From Branchiostoma floridae (taxonomy: Eukaryota; Chordata; Leptocardii; Amphioxiformes; Branchiostomatidae): a DNA stretch of 64,000 nt. The translations under genes and the position numbers were made by a program. Location of the stretch: assembly GCF_000003815.2 (NCBI RefSeq), contig NC_049987.1:19428024-19492023 (forward strand). Direction: 5' to 3'. This document shows, in pieces, positions 1 through 10,494 of this stretch (position 1 is the stretch's first letter; each line of letters opens with the position of its first letter). Below the pieces are notes generated by a model. It saw nothing but the letters and a program-made list of their open reading frames with translations, did no database searches and was not told the DNA's origin.

Positions 1-3000
1 GAAGTGGATATGAGCACAGCTGTGGCCTCTCACACTGTAGTCCTGCGTATTCCGGGGTACAGAGGCAGGTAAAGTTTCCCCAGCCTCCCAAACAGGTGCC
101 TCCATTTGTACATGGTTCAGATGCACACGAGTCAACCTGGTCTGCACATGTCCTGCCTGTACATGTGCATGAAAAGAAGGGCAGAGACAACATATTAAAA
201 CATCATAATCTGTAATATAATGTATCGTATTGTTTCAAATATAAAGTAACTGCACTTTTTGAAAATTTAAACAATTCAAAAGGCCCTTTGGCCTTTGGGC
301 GATCATACCCGCGGTCAGGCTGGTACCCCAAGTGATACGGAATACACCATGTTCTATTCCATACTAGGTATCATCATTATTGGTAGGCTGGGGAACAGGC
401 AATCACACTACCAAAAATGATTTTTTTTCTTATTTTGCTTACCCCATGGACAATTCTTATATGACGAAAAATATTCTTGCAGGAAGAAAATGTAGAATAA
501 AATTCAAGCAAAACAAGAAACTCCAAAATTTCAGCATTTCAGATTTCTTTTTTCTTATAATGCAAGAAAAAAATTCTAGAAATTCTTGTTTTTTTCTAAC
601 CAGATTCAACTCTTAATAAATACAAGAATTTTTCTTCTTCCTGGAAGATAAATTTTCTGTGAGGAAGCAAAACAAGATAAACAAGAAAAAGCATTTTTGG
701 AAAAACAAGAAAACAAATCTCAAATTTTCTCAAAAACTTAACAAGCAAAAATTTGCTTGCCCCATGGACAAGCACATTTTTAAGATTTCTTTGGGACAGA
801 ATAATTTTCTTCTTGGAAGATAAATTTTCTGTGAGGAAGCAAAACAAGATAAACAAGAAAAAGCATTTTTGGTAGTGCACAAGTCTTGGACACTTCTTTC
901 CAGTGCACCAATAGCGGCAGGGCTCAGGTTGCCTTTGGCATCCCCCGGCAGGTTCTGTTTGTATGTCAGATAGTTTGTCTTCTGACGACCTGATTGTCGT
1001 TTGCCGTGGGTTGGGACAATGAGGGCATACTGTAAATGCATTTAAGTTTGCGGGGATTTAATTTCGCGGTAGCGGGAATAGGGACTTTTCACGGTGGATT
1101 TAAGTTCGCGGTAACACCATAGACTGCAGTCTAATACCATAATAGAAAAATGTGAAGTGGTCACCGCGAAAACCGCGAACATTAATCCACCGCAAACATT
1201 TCTGCATTTACAGTATGTCCTGAGTGGTTCCTCCACAATACAACTGTAAATGCAGAAATGTTCGCGGTGGATTTATGTTCGCAGTTTTTGTGTTGGCCAT
1301 TTCACTGCGAATTTAAAACCACCGCAAACATTTTTCCAGGGCATTAAGGTACTACAGTGCATGGTGCTACCGCCAAATTAAAACCACCGCGAAAAGTCCT
1401 TTTTCCTGTTACCCCAGAATTAAATCCCCGCGAACTTAAATGCATTTACAGTATCGCCTTGTGTGCTGAAGTGAAATTTCAAATATCTATCAAAAACTAT
1501 TTTCCTGTAGCAGAAAGTTCTGCTGAGACATGTACTAGTACCTGTTTGACCAGGTGGGCAGATACAGCTGAAACCATCCTGTGTGTCGGTGCAGGTCCCA
1601 CCATGCTGACAGGGGGCGCTGCTACAAGCTACAACCTCCACCTCACACAGTCTGCCCTGGTACCCAGCTGGACACTGGCACTGGAACCTTTAAACATAAC
1701 AACACTTCATTCTGAGAAATAAAACAGCAACTGTACCACTTGATTATCTCCATGAAATATCATGGAGGTTAACGCTTAAGTTTACCTTTATTTGTGGGGT
1801 AACCTATATCCATGTGCAATGGCCGAGTGGGTAGAGTGTTCGCCTTGCATTCGGTAGGTCATGAGTTCGATCCCTGGGCGAGTCATACCAAAGACTACAT
1901 ACTATGTACTATGGTACATGCTGCCTTCTCTGCATGGCACTCAGCCTTCGGGAANNNNNNNNNNNNNNNNNNNNNNNNNNNNNNNNNNNNNNNNNNNNNN
2001 NNNNNNNNNNNNNNNNNNNNNNNNNNNNNNNNNNNNNNNNNNNNNNNNNNNNNNNNNNNNNNNNNNNNNNNNNNNNNNNNNNNNNNNNNNNNNNNNNNNN
2101 NNNNNNNNNNNNNNNNNNNNNNNNNNNNNNNNNNNNNNNNNNNGTATTGGCATGTCCTCACATGTTTTGGTCTACGCTGCATTGACCACCATGTTTGCAG
2201 GGGTGACTTGTACAGGGGTTGTATGTTTGGCAGAGAGGCCCACTGAAGCCAGGATGGCACGCACAGCTGGGGAACAAGGAAAAAAAACCCAGATAGTTTG
2301 GAGACAACAACGAAAATGTTCTATAAGAAAATCAAATACATATCCTACAGTTAGTACAGGGTGTCTATAGTTAAGCAATAACACAAGTCATATGAAATTT
2401 GTACATATCATATTCAAATGCCGGAAACAAATATACAAAAATGTACCAATCTTATGGAAAACACAATCTATGTCAAACCACTGCATTTGGTAGTTACAGT
2501 AATTATAGAATTTTGTTATAATTTGCTCCATTATAAACAAGGTATTTCTCCCTCTGACAACACCAATCATGATTGCCAAAAAGATCTTTTCAATGGGTTT
2601 TCTCCAATGCAAAAATGCCCAATTTTGCACTTATCATTTTTTAATAAATACATTATTTTTGACACAAAATCAGAGATGTTGAAGGAACAGAACTCTGTCT
2701 TTTTGCTGAAGAAATATCCTTTCATCCTCACAAGGTTTTTTTTTTTGCTTTGGGATCATTCCCTGGAAGAAGCTAACCTTAGTACCATCCTCCGTTGGCT
2801 CAACACTTTTGTTTGCTAACCACGCTTTGCGTTTTTTGCGCTGGTCGCTTCACCGCGGACTTAAAACCACCGCAAATATTTTTCCACGGCAGTAAGAGAC
2901 TACAGTGCATGGTGCAACCACGAACTTAAAACCATCGCGAAAAGTCCTTTTTCCCACTACCGCAAAATTAAATCCCTGCGAACTGAAAAACAGTATACTG

Positions 3001-6000
3001 GAATAACCTGGAGTGTGCCCCAGTGAGAATGGGTGTACCCCTTACCTGTAGTTGTTATAGAGGTTGATACAGACACCACCAGGCCTGCACAGCTGAGAGT
3101 CATAGTCACACTCATCTACGTCAGTCTCACACAGGGCACCTGTAACACCTGCTGGACAGCTGCAGCTGAAGCCATCTGCCTCCTCATGGCAGGTGCCACC
3201 TGACAACAGAAACATGCAGATAAAGATCAACAAATCCTACTTTCTAGTAGCTTGTTTTCATTGACACATTTCCAAACAACAACTATAGATTTTGCCAAAG
3301 AAATGTTACATGTATGTAAAGTGTAAACATGAAAGACACGAGTGAACAACTGGTCAGAACTCGAGATTTGTTGTCATTATGCTTAATACTGGAAATGCAT
3401 TTAAGTTTGTGGTAAGAAGAAAATGAAGTGTTTGCGTTTCTTCAAGTTTGCGTCAATGCTAAAGTCACATACTGCTACTACATGTATTAACAGTAATGGA
3501 AACACGGGCACCTACAGACAGTCAGTCGGAAACCACCTAATAAGCAACTCAGCAAGGGTACTACAGATATAGATAGACAGAATAATTGCAACACATTATG
3601 ATACTTAGCAATGTATAGTACATACATGTAGTGCTTAAACAATGGGCAAGGTGGGGAGAAGAAAGACTTTTACTGTGCGCATGTTTTGAGTTTGCAGGGA
3701 AAGATCACCATAAAAACTACAAATTTTAATTAAATAATTAAACCACCACAAACTCCAAAGCATTTAATGGTAGTTCACCTTTATTCACATGGTAACCTAT
3801 ATCCGTTGTTTTAAAAACGAGATATTTCGGGATGTCTAGTTGATGGACGTTGGTTTCAAATTACAATATTTTCATAGCTTTCCAGTCTGAAACACTCGTC
3901 TGTCGACTTGATATCCCTAAATACTCCTATTCTATCTACAACGGATAATGGTTACCCCATGGATAAAGGTGAACTAGCGTTACAACAGGGTCATTATGAG
4001 AGCCTAAAAAAATCAAATCAAAGTTTAGCAAAATAATCTGTGGTTGAAGTAGGTGTATGTGTGAATATATGTGAAAAGATTCATATCAAGACAAAGATGT
4101 GATACCATTGTAACATGGCTGTGGATGACAACGCCTGGTGATGTTGGTGTCCCGGATGATGGTACCACAGTTGTCACCTGTGTAGAGCGGAGGACAGGTA
4201 CAGGTGTAGAACGCGAGTTGCAAGTCTGTCCTGTTGTGTGCCTCACATGTCCCTCCGTACAGACAAGGATGGCTTAAACACGGATTTTCTGTGAAGGAGA
4301 ATATTTGGAAGTTGGTCAGAGATGCCTTGTACTGCAGCTGTCTTGAATGACTGAGAGTCAAGTCTTAACTCTGTCATTGAAGACAGTACAAGGCTGTGGT
4401 TTTCTAGACTTTAAGTGAGCATCAAGGTACATGTAGCCTCTCAATATGCCCAGTTACTAAAAGTACTGTCTTTTATAAAACAAGCTTTCCTCAGAGAAAC
4501 TTCATTCTGTGCTGTGGACTGTAGTGATAGGTTGTCACATACTGGTAGCCTTTTTGAGGCCAGAGGGGCAGTGACTTGTTAACTACTGTGTCTATGGCAT
4601 GTTTGGATGGTGGAGCCCATCCCTCTCCTTCCACTGTCATTTTCCTGTCCAACCTACAGGTACCCATTTTTTGCACCTGTAATACAGTAAAGAGCTTTTC
4701 CACAGGACACAACATTGGTGGCATGTCTGGGGATTAGAACCCAGGACTTCAGGGTTCTGGGCCCCAAACCCCTAAACGTTACGCCAACATGACCCCAGTG
4801 TTCTACCTTTTTGCAACCAGCTAGCTCTAGCATGTTATCTGGCTATATTTTCCAATTTCTCTTATTTTTCCAGCAATCTGTGGAGCCTGGTAGAGGCTAA
4901 AACGTCCATACGGAACTCATTTGGACTTGAATGTTATACGCATGTATAGAAGTGGGTACTGGTACAGAATTTCCAGTTCCGGCTCAGGTCCAGAGGATCA
5001 GGTCCAGGTCCGGACCTGAACCTGGACCTGATTCAGTACTAGTATGTGAGAAGTTGTGAATGGACGATACTGAAAATAATGGTCCATTTCGCTATAAAGA
5101 AATATGTTTAGAGTAGAATTTGCCCCACTGGCGTTTTAAAATCCTACAAGGCTAACTGCATTTGTACGATTGACTGTAAAACTAGTGGTACAAATGACTA
5201 TAGACTCTTTCCTACTTTGCTCTTGTTATTTTCCGCGACTGGTAAGCCCCAAGAGGTGATAATACCTAATCATATAATCTGTCTATTTTCCAATAGGTCC
5301 AACATCCAGTCTACTGATTTTTTTTCAGCTCCAGTTTTTCCTACGCATATGTGAACCCACTGCTGCCCTATATAGTATATGTGCGATTAGGTAATATAGA
5401 CATTGCTGAGTATACCCATTCTCCTACATACGCAGAGGGACCACAGTCGTGTCAAAACGACTTGTCTTTACCTCTGCTTTCTTGTGCACTCAGACCAGTT
5501 AGGGAGCGCCCTACTTATAGATATTAATGAGCTTGCCCTTCTATGGGCAGTCAGCCATTGGGGATCGGGCGTAGGAGGATAACATGATTGGCTGATAGCT
5601 TCCCAGCGGACTTTGCGAGACAGCTTGCGAGAAGAACAAGCCCAAGAAAGGCCAATTCTCTGATTGGTTGACAGCTTGTTTGTGGCGACAATCATAATAA
5701 CCACTGATAGGGCATGAGATAGCAGGGCCCCAATAGGCTAATGCCGTTGGGGACCGGGCGTTAGGAGGATGAGTATACCACACCTCCTTGGCAGGTAGCA
5801 GCTGTCTCATCTGTACCATCCCCACAGTCCTCTACTCCATTACACACCCACTCCAGTAGCGTGCATGTACCATCCCCGCAGGTTATCTGCTGTATAGGAC
5901 CCAGGCTTGGGCAGTCCGATCCTAATGAAAAAAAAGACTACTGTAAATGCATTATGTTTGCGGGGATTTAATTTCGGGAAAGAACTTTTTTGCGGTGGTT

Positions 6001-7131
6001 TTCATTTTGTGGTAGCGCCATACCCTGCAGTCTCTTACTGCCATGGAAAAATATTCGCGGTGGTTTTAAGTTTGCGGTGAAATGGCCACAGCAAAAACCG
6101 CGAACATTAAACCACCGCAAAAGTTTCTGCATTTACAGTACTACTACTAGTAACAACAACAAAATCCTTGGAGAGAACACCATGAAAGATAATTGAAGAT
6201 CAAGTTTCAACTATTCTAAAGAACTCATCTTTAAGAAACCTTGTAAATAAACCACAATTGCCGACACAAACTTTTTTTCTGTGGAATATTTTAAATGCAG
6301 GAACTTTCTTGGTGGTTTAATGTTCGCGGTTTTCACGGTGGCCGCTTCACCGCGAATTTAAAACCACAGCAAACATTTTTCCATAGCAGTAAGAGACTAA
6401 TGTGCATGGTGCTACCTGGAACATAAAACCACCGCAAAAAGTCCTTTTTTTCCGCTACCGCGAAATGAAATCCCCGCGAACTTAAATGCATTTACAGTAA
6501 CACTTTGCAAACATGTAAATCGGGGCTGCTAGATTTGATACTTGATGATTTGTAAAAGTCTGACTGTTAGCGTTGGCAACTTCTTCTTGATAATGAATTA
6601 TGTTACCGTAAATGCATTTGATTTTGCAGCGATTTAATTTCGCGGCAGCGGGAAAATTGAGTGTTCGGAGTGTTTTTTAATTCGCAATAGCACCATCCCG
6701 CAAACTTAAATTTTTTTACAGTACTGTCCTGTAGTCGCATACTGTATTATGAAGAATCGCGGTGGTTTTAAGTTCACGGTTCAGCGGTGACCGCGAAAAA
6801 CGTGAATATAAAACCACCACGAAAGTTTCTGCATCAACAGTATTCAACACATATGAAAATATAAGCTAAGTCTTGAACCATTTGTCATGTAGCTTAATAA
6901 CTTATCAAAACATACATGAGCTATATATGATTTAGCAAACAAAATTGTTTGGGATTAAATAACGTTTTTTTTGTGTGTAAAAATATGAAATCATACAGGG
7001 CTGTACTTGTAGGAAGTGTAGTTAACATTACTACAGTATACAATGTATATACATAGCACTATACCTGCTAGACTGGCAAGTATCAGCACTAGCACCTGGC
7101 ACTGTAGCAGGCTGGCTGGCATACTGCCCAT
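1..7131 (-). CDS. Secreted LDLa + EGF-repeat protein, 5' part (runs off left edge)
   Basis: Six coding exons on the minus strand join in frame: 7131-7065, 5921-5784, 4288-4106, 3199-3046, 1687-1542 and 156-1. All use AG/GT borders and matching phases, and 281 residues are visible. The order is a hydrophobic signal peptide (about 1-22), one LDL-receptor class A domain (about 26-66, ending in the acidic CGDGTDETAATC), then five EGF-like domains, each with C-x-NGGTC or related cores and a CxCPxGxxG-type turn. The third EGF has a DVDEC start typical of calcium-binding EGFs. N-glycosylation sequons are present (NRT, NIT, NFT). It is therefore predicted to be secreted or the ectodomain of a membrane protein; the C-terminal part lies outside the window, so I give no gene name. 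The donor after the LDLa exon (GTGTGG) is weak, but the frame joins exactly to the next EGF. Confidence 0.85.
1030..1213. mobile_element. Palindromic MITE family A, copy 1
   Basis: The ends are inverted (CTGTAAATGCATTTAAG... and ...TTTCTGCATTTACAG) with TA on both sides (1028-1029, 1214-1215). The interior is rich in CGCGGTGG/CCACCGCG and GCGGTAGCGGGA motifs arranged as a near palindrome. The size, TIRs and TA flanks fit a Tc1/mariner-type non-autonomous element; that class assignment is inference. Confidence 0.75.
1244..1451. mobile_element. Palindromic MITE family A, copy 2
   Basis: It has the same CTGTAAATGCA...TGCATTTACAG ends and CGCGGTGG-type interior as the copy at 1030-1213, in the opposite order, and lies only 30 bases from it. 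The right end sits within 100 bases of the fourth EGF exon (1542-1687). Confidence 0.75.
1816..1954 (+). mobile_element. tRNA-derived SINE, cut by an assembly gap
   Basis: The sequence has a tRNA-like head with an A-box (TGGCCGAGTGGGTAGAG) and a B-box (GAGTTCGATCC) about 35 bases apart, as in pol III promoters of SINEs. It follows directly on a fragment of MITE family B (about 1777-1813) and is interrupted by the N run. The tRNA fold is not preserved to the 3' end, so it is not called a tRNA gene. Confidence 0.6.
1955..2143. other. Assembly gap (189 N)
   Basis: This is a run of N within the intron between the third and fourth EGF exons. Missing sequence here could hide part of the SINE but no phase break results, so no coding exon is required. 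Confidence 0.95.
2825..2998. mobile_element. MITE family A, 5'-truncated copy
   Basis: It shows the family interior (CACCGCGGACTTAAAACCACCGC, then AGTAAGAGACTACAGTGCATGGTG) and a decayed right end (AAAAACAGTAT), and lacks a clear left terminus. It ends about 50 bases from the donor of the third EGF exon. Confidence 0.6.
3774..3973. mobile_element. Palindromic MITE family B, copy 1
   Basis: The ends are TTCACCTTTATTC... and ...GATAAAGGTGAA. Long inverted arms carry GTAACCTATATCCGTTGTT and its complement AACGGATAATGGTTACC. The centre pairs GATGGACGTTGGTTTCAA with TTTCCAGTCTGAAACACTCGTCTGTCGAC. It occupies most of the intron between the first and second EGF exons. Two other full copies are in this window. 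Confidence 0.7.
4545..4795 (-). mobile_element. tRNA-derived SINE (family with conserved body), minus orientation
   Basis: Read on the minus strand, a head with a B-box like GGGTTCTAATCCCCAGACATG is followed by a body containing AGGTGCAAAAAATGGGTACCTGTAGGTTGG, GAAGGAGAGGGATGGGCTCC and a tail with CCTCAAAAAGGCTACC. The same block order is seen at 46062-46340 (plus) and 31540-31810 (minus). Confidence 0.6.
4945..5050. repeat. Interspersed repeat with AGGTCCGGACCT palindrome
   Basis: The block GTGGGTACTGGTACAGAATT...CAGGTCCAGA...AGGTCCGGACCTGAACC recurs inverted at 47085-47182. The core is self-complementary. It is not a recognised class. Confidence 0.55.
5550..5775. repeat. Direct repeat with GGGGATCGGGCG-TAGGAGGAT units
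   Basis: About 27 bases at 5555-5582 (GCCATTGGGGATCGGGCG, then TAGGAGGAT) recur at about 5741-5770, so a unit of about 186 bases is partly duplicated. The second copy stops a few bases from the LDLa-exon donor (5783). Confidence 0.5.
5941..6138. mobile_element. Palindromic MITE family A, copy 4
   Basis: This is a full element with CTGTAAATGCATT...GCATTTACAG ends flanked by TA on both sides (5939-5940, 6139-6140). It begins 19 bases upstream of the LDLa exon acceptor. Confidence 0.75.
6292..6497. mobile_element. Palindromic MITE family A, copy 5
   Basis: The right end CTTAAATGCATTTACAG is intact and the left end is decayed (TAAATGCAGGAAC). The interior matches the family (ACCGCGAATTTAAAACCAC, GCATGGTGCTACC). 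Confidence 0.7.
6606..6840. mobile_element. Palindromic MITE family A, copy 6 (diverged)
   Basis: It begins CCGTAAATGCATTTG and ends GTTTCTGCATCAACAG, with several changed CG positions. Three family A copies therefore lie in tandem within 900 bases of one intron. Confidence 0.65.
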
Positions 7132-7140
7132 AGCTAGTGG
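7065..7140 (-). CDS. First coding exon of the LDLa/EGF gene (signal peptide)
   Basis: The start codon at 7131-7129 opens an MGSMPASLL... stretch followed by a hydrophobic LVLILASLAG core, then a GTATAG donor in phase 1. That phase matches the LDLa exon, whose split glycine codon completes before SDC. An acceptor-like ACACAG ends at 7141, so this exon carries a few bases of 5' UTR and at least one non-coding exon should lie upstream. A second in-frame ATG lies two codons downstream. Confidence 0.75.
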
Positions 7141-7382
7141 CTGTGTTTAAGGACATAACAACATCATATCGTAGCAATTCCACATAAAGCATTAATTGTC
7201 TATAGTGGGAAGATATTTTCATTATTCTAGTATACGTACAGGGACACATTCTACGATCTGAGCACATAGAGTCTCGGATAGCAATTTCTACCTGTTATAC
7301 TAATTTCATATACCAAACTTGATTTCAAAGTCAAAGAAAACAAAGTGACTGACCAAAAATAAATAATCTACTGCAACGCTAC

Positions 7383-7580
7383 TTCACCTTTATTCGTGGG
7401 GTAACCTATATCCGTCGTTACAAAAACAGGATAATTAGGGATACAGTATCAAGTCAACGGACGTTTCAAATTGCCAGATATTCAATATACGGTTTGAAAC
7501 CACCGTCTGTCAACTTGCTATCCCCAAAAACCTTGTTTTTTTCTATAAACAACGGATACAGTTCCGCGGATAAAGGTGAA
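7383..7580. mobile_element. Palindromic MITE family B, copy 2
   Basis: The termini are TTCACCTTTATTCGTGGGG and GCGGATAAAGGTGAA, with inner arms ATTGCCAGATATTC...ACGGTTTGAAACCACCGTCTG. It lies in the 5' UTR intron of the LDLa/EGF gene. Confidence 0.7.
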
Positions 7581-8003
7581 TAGCATTATACCATCAACTC
7601 ATGTGTATCTTTCACATTCCTGACCACTTGTTAGATTTCACGAAGGCAACTTTTTTTTGGCCAAACGTTTTATTTTCACGCTCGCATCAATTTTGGGGCT
7701 CCCAGAGGACGTCATCCTTGTAATAGAATCGGTCATAATGGCCTTATGTAACGTTATGCAACAAAATAACGCTACGTTATTTAACATTGTTGTTGTTGTT
7801 GTCCTTGTTTAACGTCTATTTCTCCGTCAGACATCATGTCCCAAGGTGCTAAAAATACTTCTTACAATAATAACGTTATACTTTTTAATAGCTAACTTGA
7901 GATGACCGCCATGGCATGAATAGTGACACGTTATGGATTTAACGTTACAAAAATACTTAGTAAATCGATGGAACAACATGTTAAAAAGTATCTTCAAACT
8001 TAC

Positions 8004-8060
8004 CTTTTTACAATTCACTTTGCCACAACCATGTCTTCATTGTAGCTTGTTTGTAAAGCT
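8004..8060 (-). other. Candidate non-coding first exon (5' UTR) of the LDLa/EGF gene
   Basis: On the minus strand a consensus donor AAAAAG|GTAAGTTTG ends at 8004, about 860 bases upstream of the acceptor of the signal-peptide exon. The short reading frame before it is stopped (TGGCAAAGTGAATTGTAA), as expected of UTR. The upstream end is arbitrary because no start site can be seen. This is inference from the splice consensus only. Confidence 0.4.
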
Positions 8061-10494
8061 ACATGTAAGTGTCTAAGGCGATATCTAAACGCTAATCTAG
8101 AAGATTTTTGCCACACACGACGCTAAACTCTCGAAACTATGTAACATCCGGTACTTGACATCTCAACTTTGACCCTCGGTCACAATGGGGTTGGTAGAAA
8201 AAGCGGTCCAGTTCGGTATTGGCGGAAAAGCGGACCGCCTTTTTCCTGTGTGTTGTTACGCCACCTGACAGAAAATGATAGAATTGCAAAATATATTTCG
8301 AAATATTTTCGGAATCCAATAAAGGGCCTCAAAGTCCTCTGAATAGACTAGGAAAATAAACTTTTGTATTAAATGGAAACTTTATGTTAACTTTAAGAAA
8401 ACAAAAGTCATTATCTTAAAAATCTCCGGCCAAAAATCCGAGTGAGTTGCGGTTCTGCAGGTTCTGCAGTTCTAAATACCGTTTTAGAAACAATGGATAT
8501 AGGTAACCCTCGGATAAAGGTGATCCAGCGTTACATGTATACCAGACTGATACTTTGATAACTAGAAAGTTACAATTTGAACCACGCTAATTGTACATCC
8601 ACGAAAGATATGTATGCATTATACACGCAATATTGATAAAATCCATACCTAGACGAGATATAACAAACTCCATTTCCGCGGGCGCGTTAAAACTTTCCTA
8701 CGCCTATCAGTGAATAGTTTAGCCAGATTGGTAAGTCACTGAATAAAGAATCTCTTTTTACACAACCTTTGTTTTATTTCCAACGACATTTTTGCAACCG
8801 TCTGTCACTTTCCTTAGGGCAATTCTGACTTGTTCACATTGCACTGCAGTTAATTATATAACAGTCAGGTGTCGCTGCTTACAGATGCAGTCCCAAACGG
8901 CCCATATTATGATATCTCCTGTCTGTATCAAGGCTTATATGGGCCTGCCATATCCTGCCGACAGACAGATGGGTTATTCCTTACATTTCCCATACCTACC
9001 GTGCCCTTTGGTGATCCTTTCCTGTAGGAGATAACATTCCGGGCTAGCGGACACTCTCCGAGGAGATGTTGGTGGGGAAGTTTGTGATGTTTTTATCATA
9101 TGTCCCGTTTTTTTGTTCGCACTCCCCACCAACCTTTGCTGCATGTGGCAACGTCGCAGCATATGTTACCATATGGGCAGGGATTGTGGGCAGAAAACGG
9201 AACATTTGATAAAAAGGTCACAATCTTCCCCCACCAACCTCTGCTTGTGGAGAGCACTGGTAGCGGAAACTTCACGGCACGAAAAACGGTGTTTAAGCGT
9301 GCTTAAACCATACTTAATGTTGTCGTATCTTCCTTCTTGACAGATGTATACACCGCTGAGTTCGTAAAGATTGCCTTTAAGTTGTCTTTCGAATTCCGTA
9401 AATCCGGGTTAGTCCGTGTTTTCCAGTTGTCTTTCACAAGTGAATTTTAATCTAAACGCCTATAAACATGTTTAGAATTCATATTTACTTCTTCTGAAGC
9501 CTCTCTACGTCTCATATACGTGTTCACTAAGAGGGTCATAATGCATTCAGACGCACAGACCACATGCCCTTCCTCTGACTACAAAAAAAAAGATTATCGG
9601 CCAGTCGACCGACCTCGTCATTCTGAAAAATTTCACCCACTTCCAAACATGGCAGGGCGCGCCCTCCGACACATGATGAAATATCATCAGCCTTGTTATT
9701 GTACCCCAAATATTAAATGGCAGACAGACATAGCAAACCTTACACCACAAGTCACAGTACATCTATTTAAAGAAATACAACTTCACTTGCAGAGACTGTC
9801 TTTCTAAAGCTAGTTGTACGATTGACGAAAGTATTATTTGCGATATTAAAACTCAAGTAAACTATGCACTTGAGTAAGTTAATGCCATTAGCATCTGCAC
9901 CCCCACCCTCCCTACCAGCCATTGACGGCTCAGACCAACATCCAGGCATATCGGGTTATTCCCGAGCACAAATGGTTAGATATGCATAGAGATCATATAT
10001 TTATAGATGGACGAGTCCACACTGCCAGAGAGAGGGCCGCGTACACACTGACTATCTACGGTAGTACCTATGTCTTTTACGCTTGCCATGACACATTGTG
10101 AGATACCATATATCTTTCAATTGCTTTATTATTCACATAAGACTATGATTACCCTGCAATATTATTGAAGGAAGGTTACTGAAGCATAAGTCATAGACGA
10201 CTCCCTCCCCCCATAGTGAATGGTATTATCCATTCTAGATGTCCGAAAATTGCCGAACACGACCCCACCCCTCGTCGCCAGGCGTCCCAGCATTCCTCTC
10301 GGGTGAAGTAGAGTTTGTGATCGGCGGGGAGTCTGGATGAGAGGATGACATTAAAATAGATCGTCATTGCCAGACCAAGGACACACTCTAGTACGCACGG
10401 GACCCTATATCAGTCACGTATCTATAGGACTTCAGTACTGGCTTCATACGACTTTTGACGGGAAGAGAATTCTTTACTGAAGAAAAGATTCACA
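8061..10494. other. Intergenic region between divergent LDLa/EGF and profilin genes
   Basis: This stretch should contain the promoters of both genes. It holds the right half of a family B MITE (about 8475-8530) and a foldback element (9063-9245). Otherwise it is unique-looking sequence with CA- and AT-rich patches. I found no convincing TATA box or further exon. Confidence 0.5.
9063..9245. mobile_element. Foldback element
   Basis: Two imperfect inverted arms of about 52 bases (GAGATGTTGGTGGGGAAGTTT... and its complement, ...CTTCCCCCACCAACCTCTG) surround a loop of about 75 bases. The shape suggests a MITE; no target duplication was evident. Confidence 0.5.

Larger units (their letters stand above)
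157..1541. other. Intron of LDLa/EGF gene: duplicated AT-rich block and MITE copies
   Basis: The intron holds a near-identical direct repeat of about 65 bases (about 632-698 and 808-872, reading GGAAGATAAATTTTCTGTG...), with a shared CCCCATGGACAA motif at about 443 and 759. Two copies of palindromic MITE family A follow (1030-1213 and 1244-1451). Bases 280-365 share the ACCCGCGGTC-GGCTGGT and AATACACCATGTT stretches with 48810-48870 and so belong to a dispersed repeat. No further exon was found. Confidence 0.6.

Noticed and set aside
1816-1890. tRNA gene
   Set aside because: A- and B-boxes are present, but acceptor-stem pairing is not convincing and the sequence continues as a SINE body.
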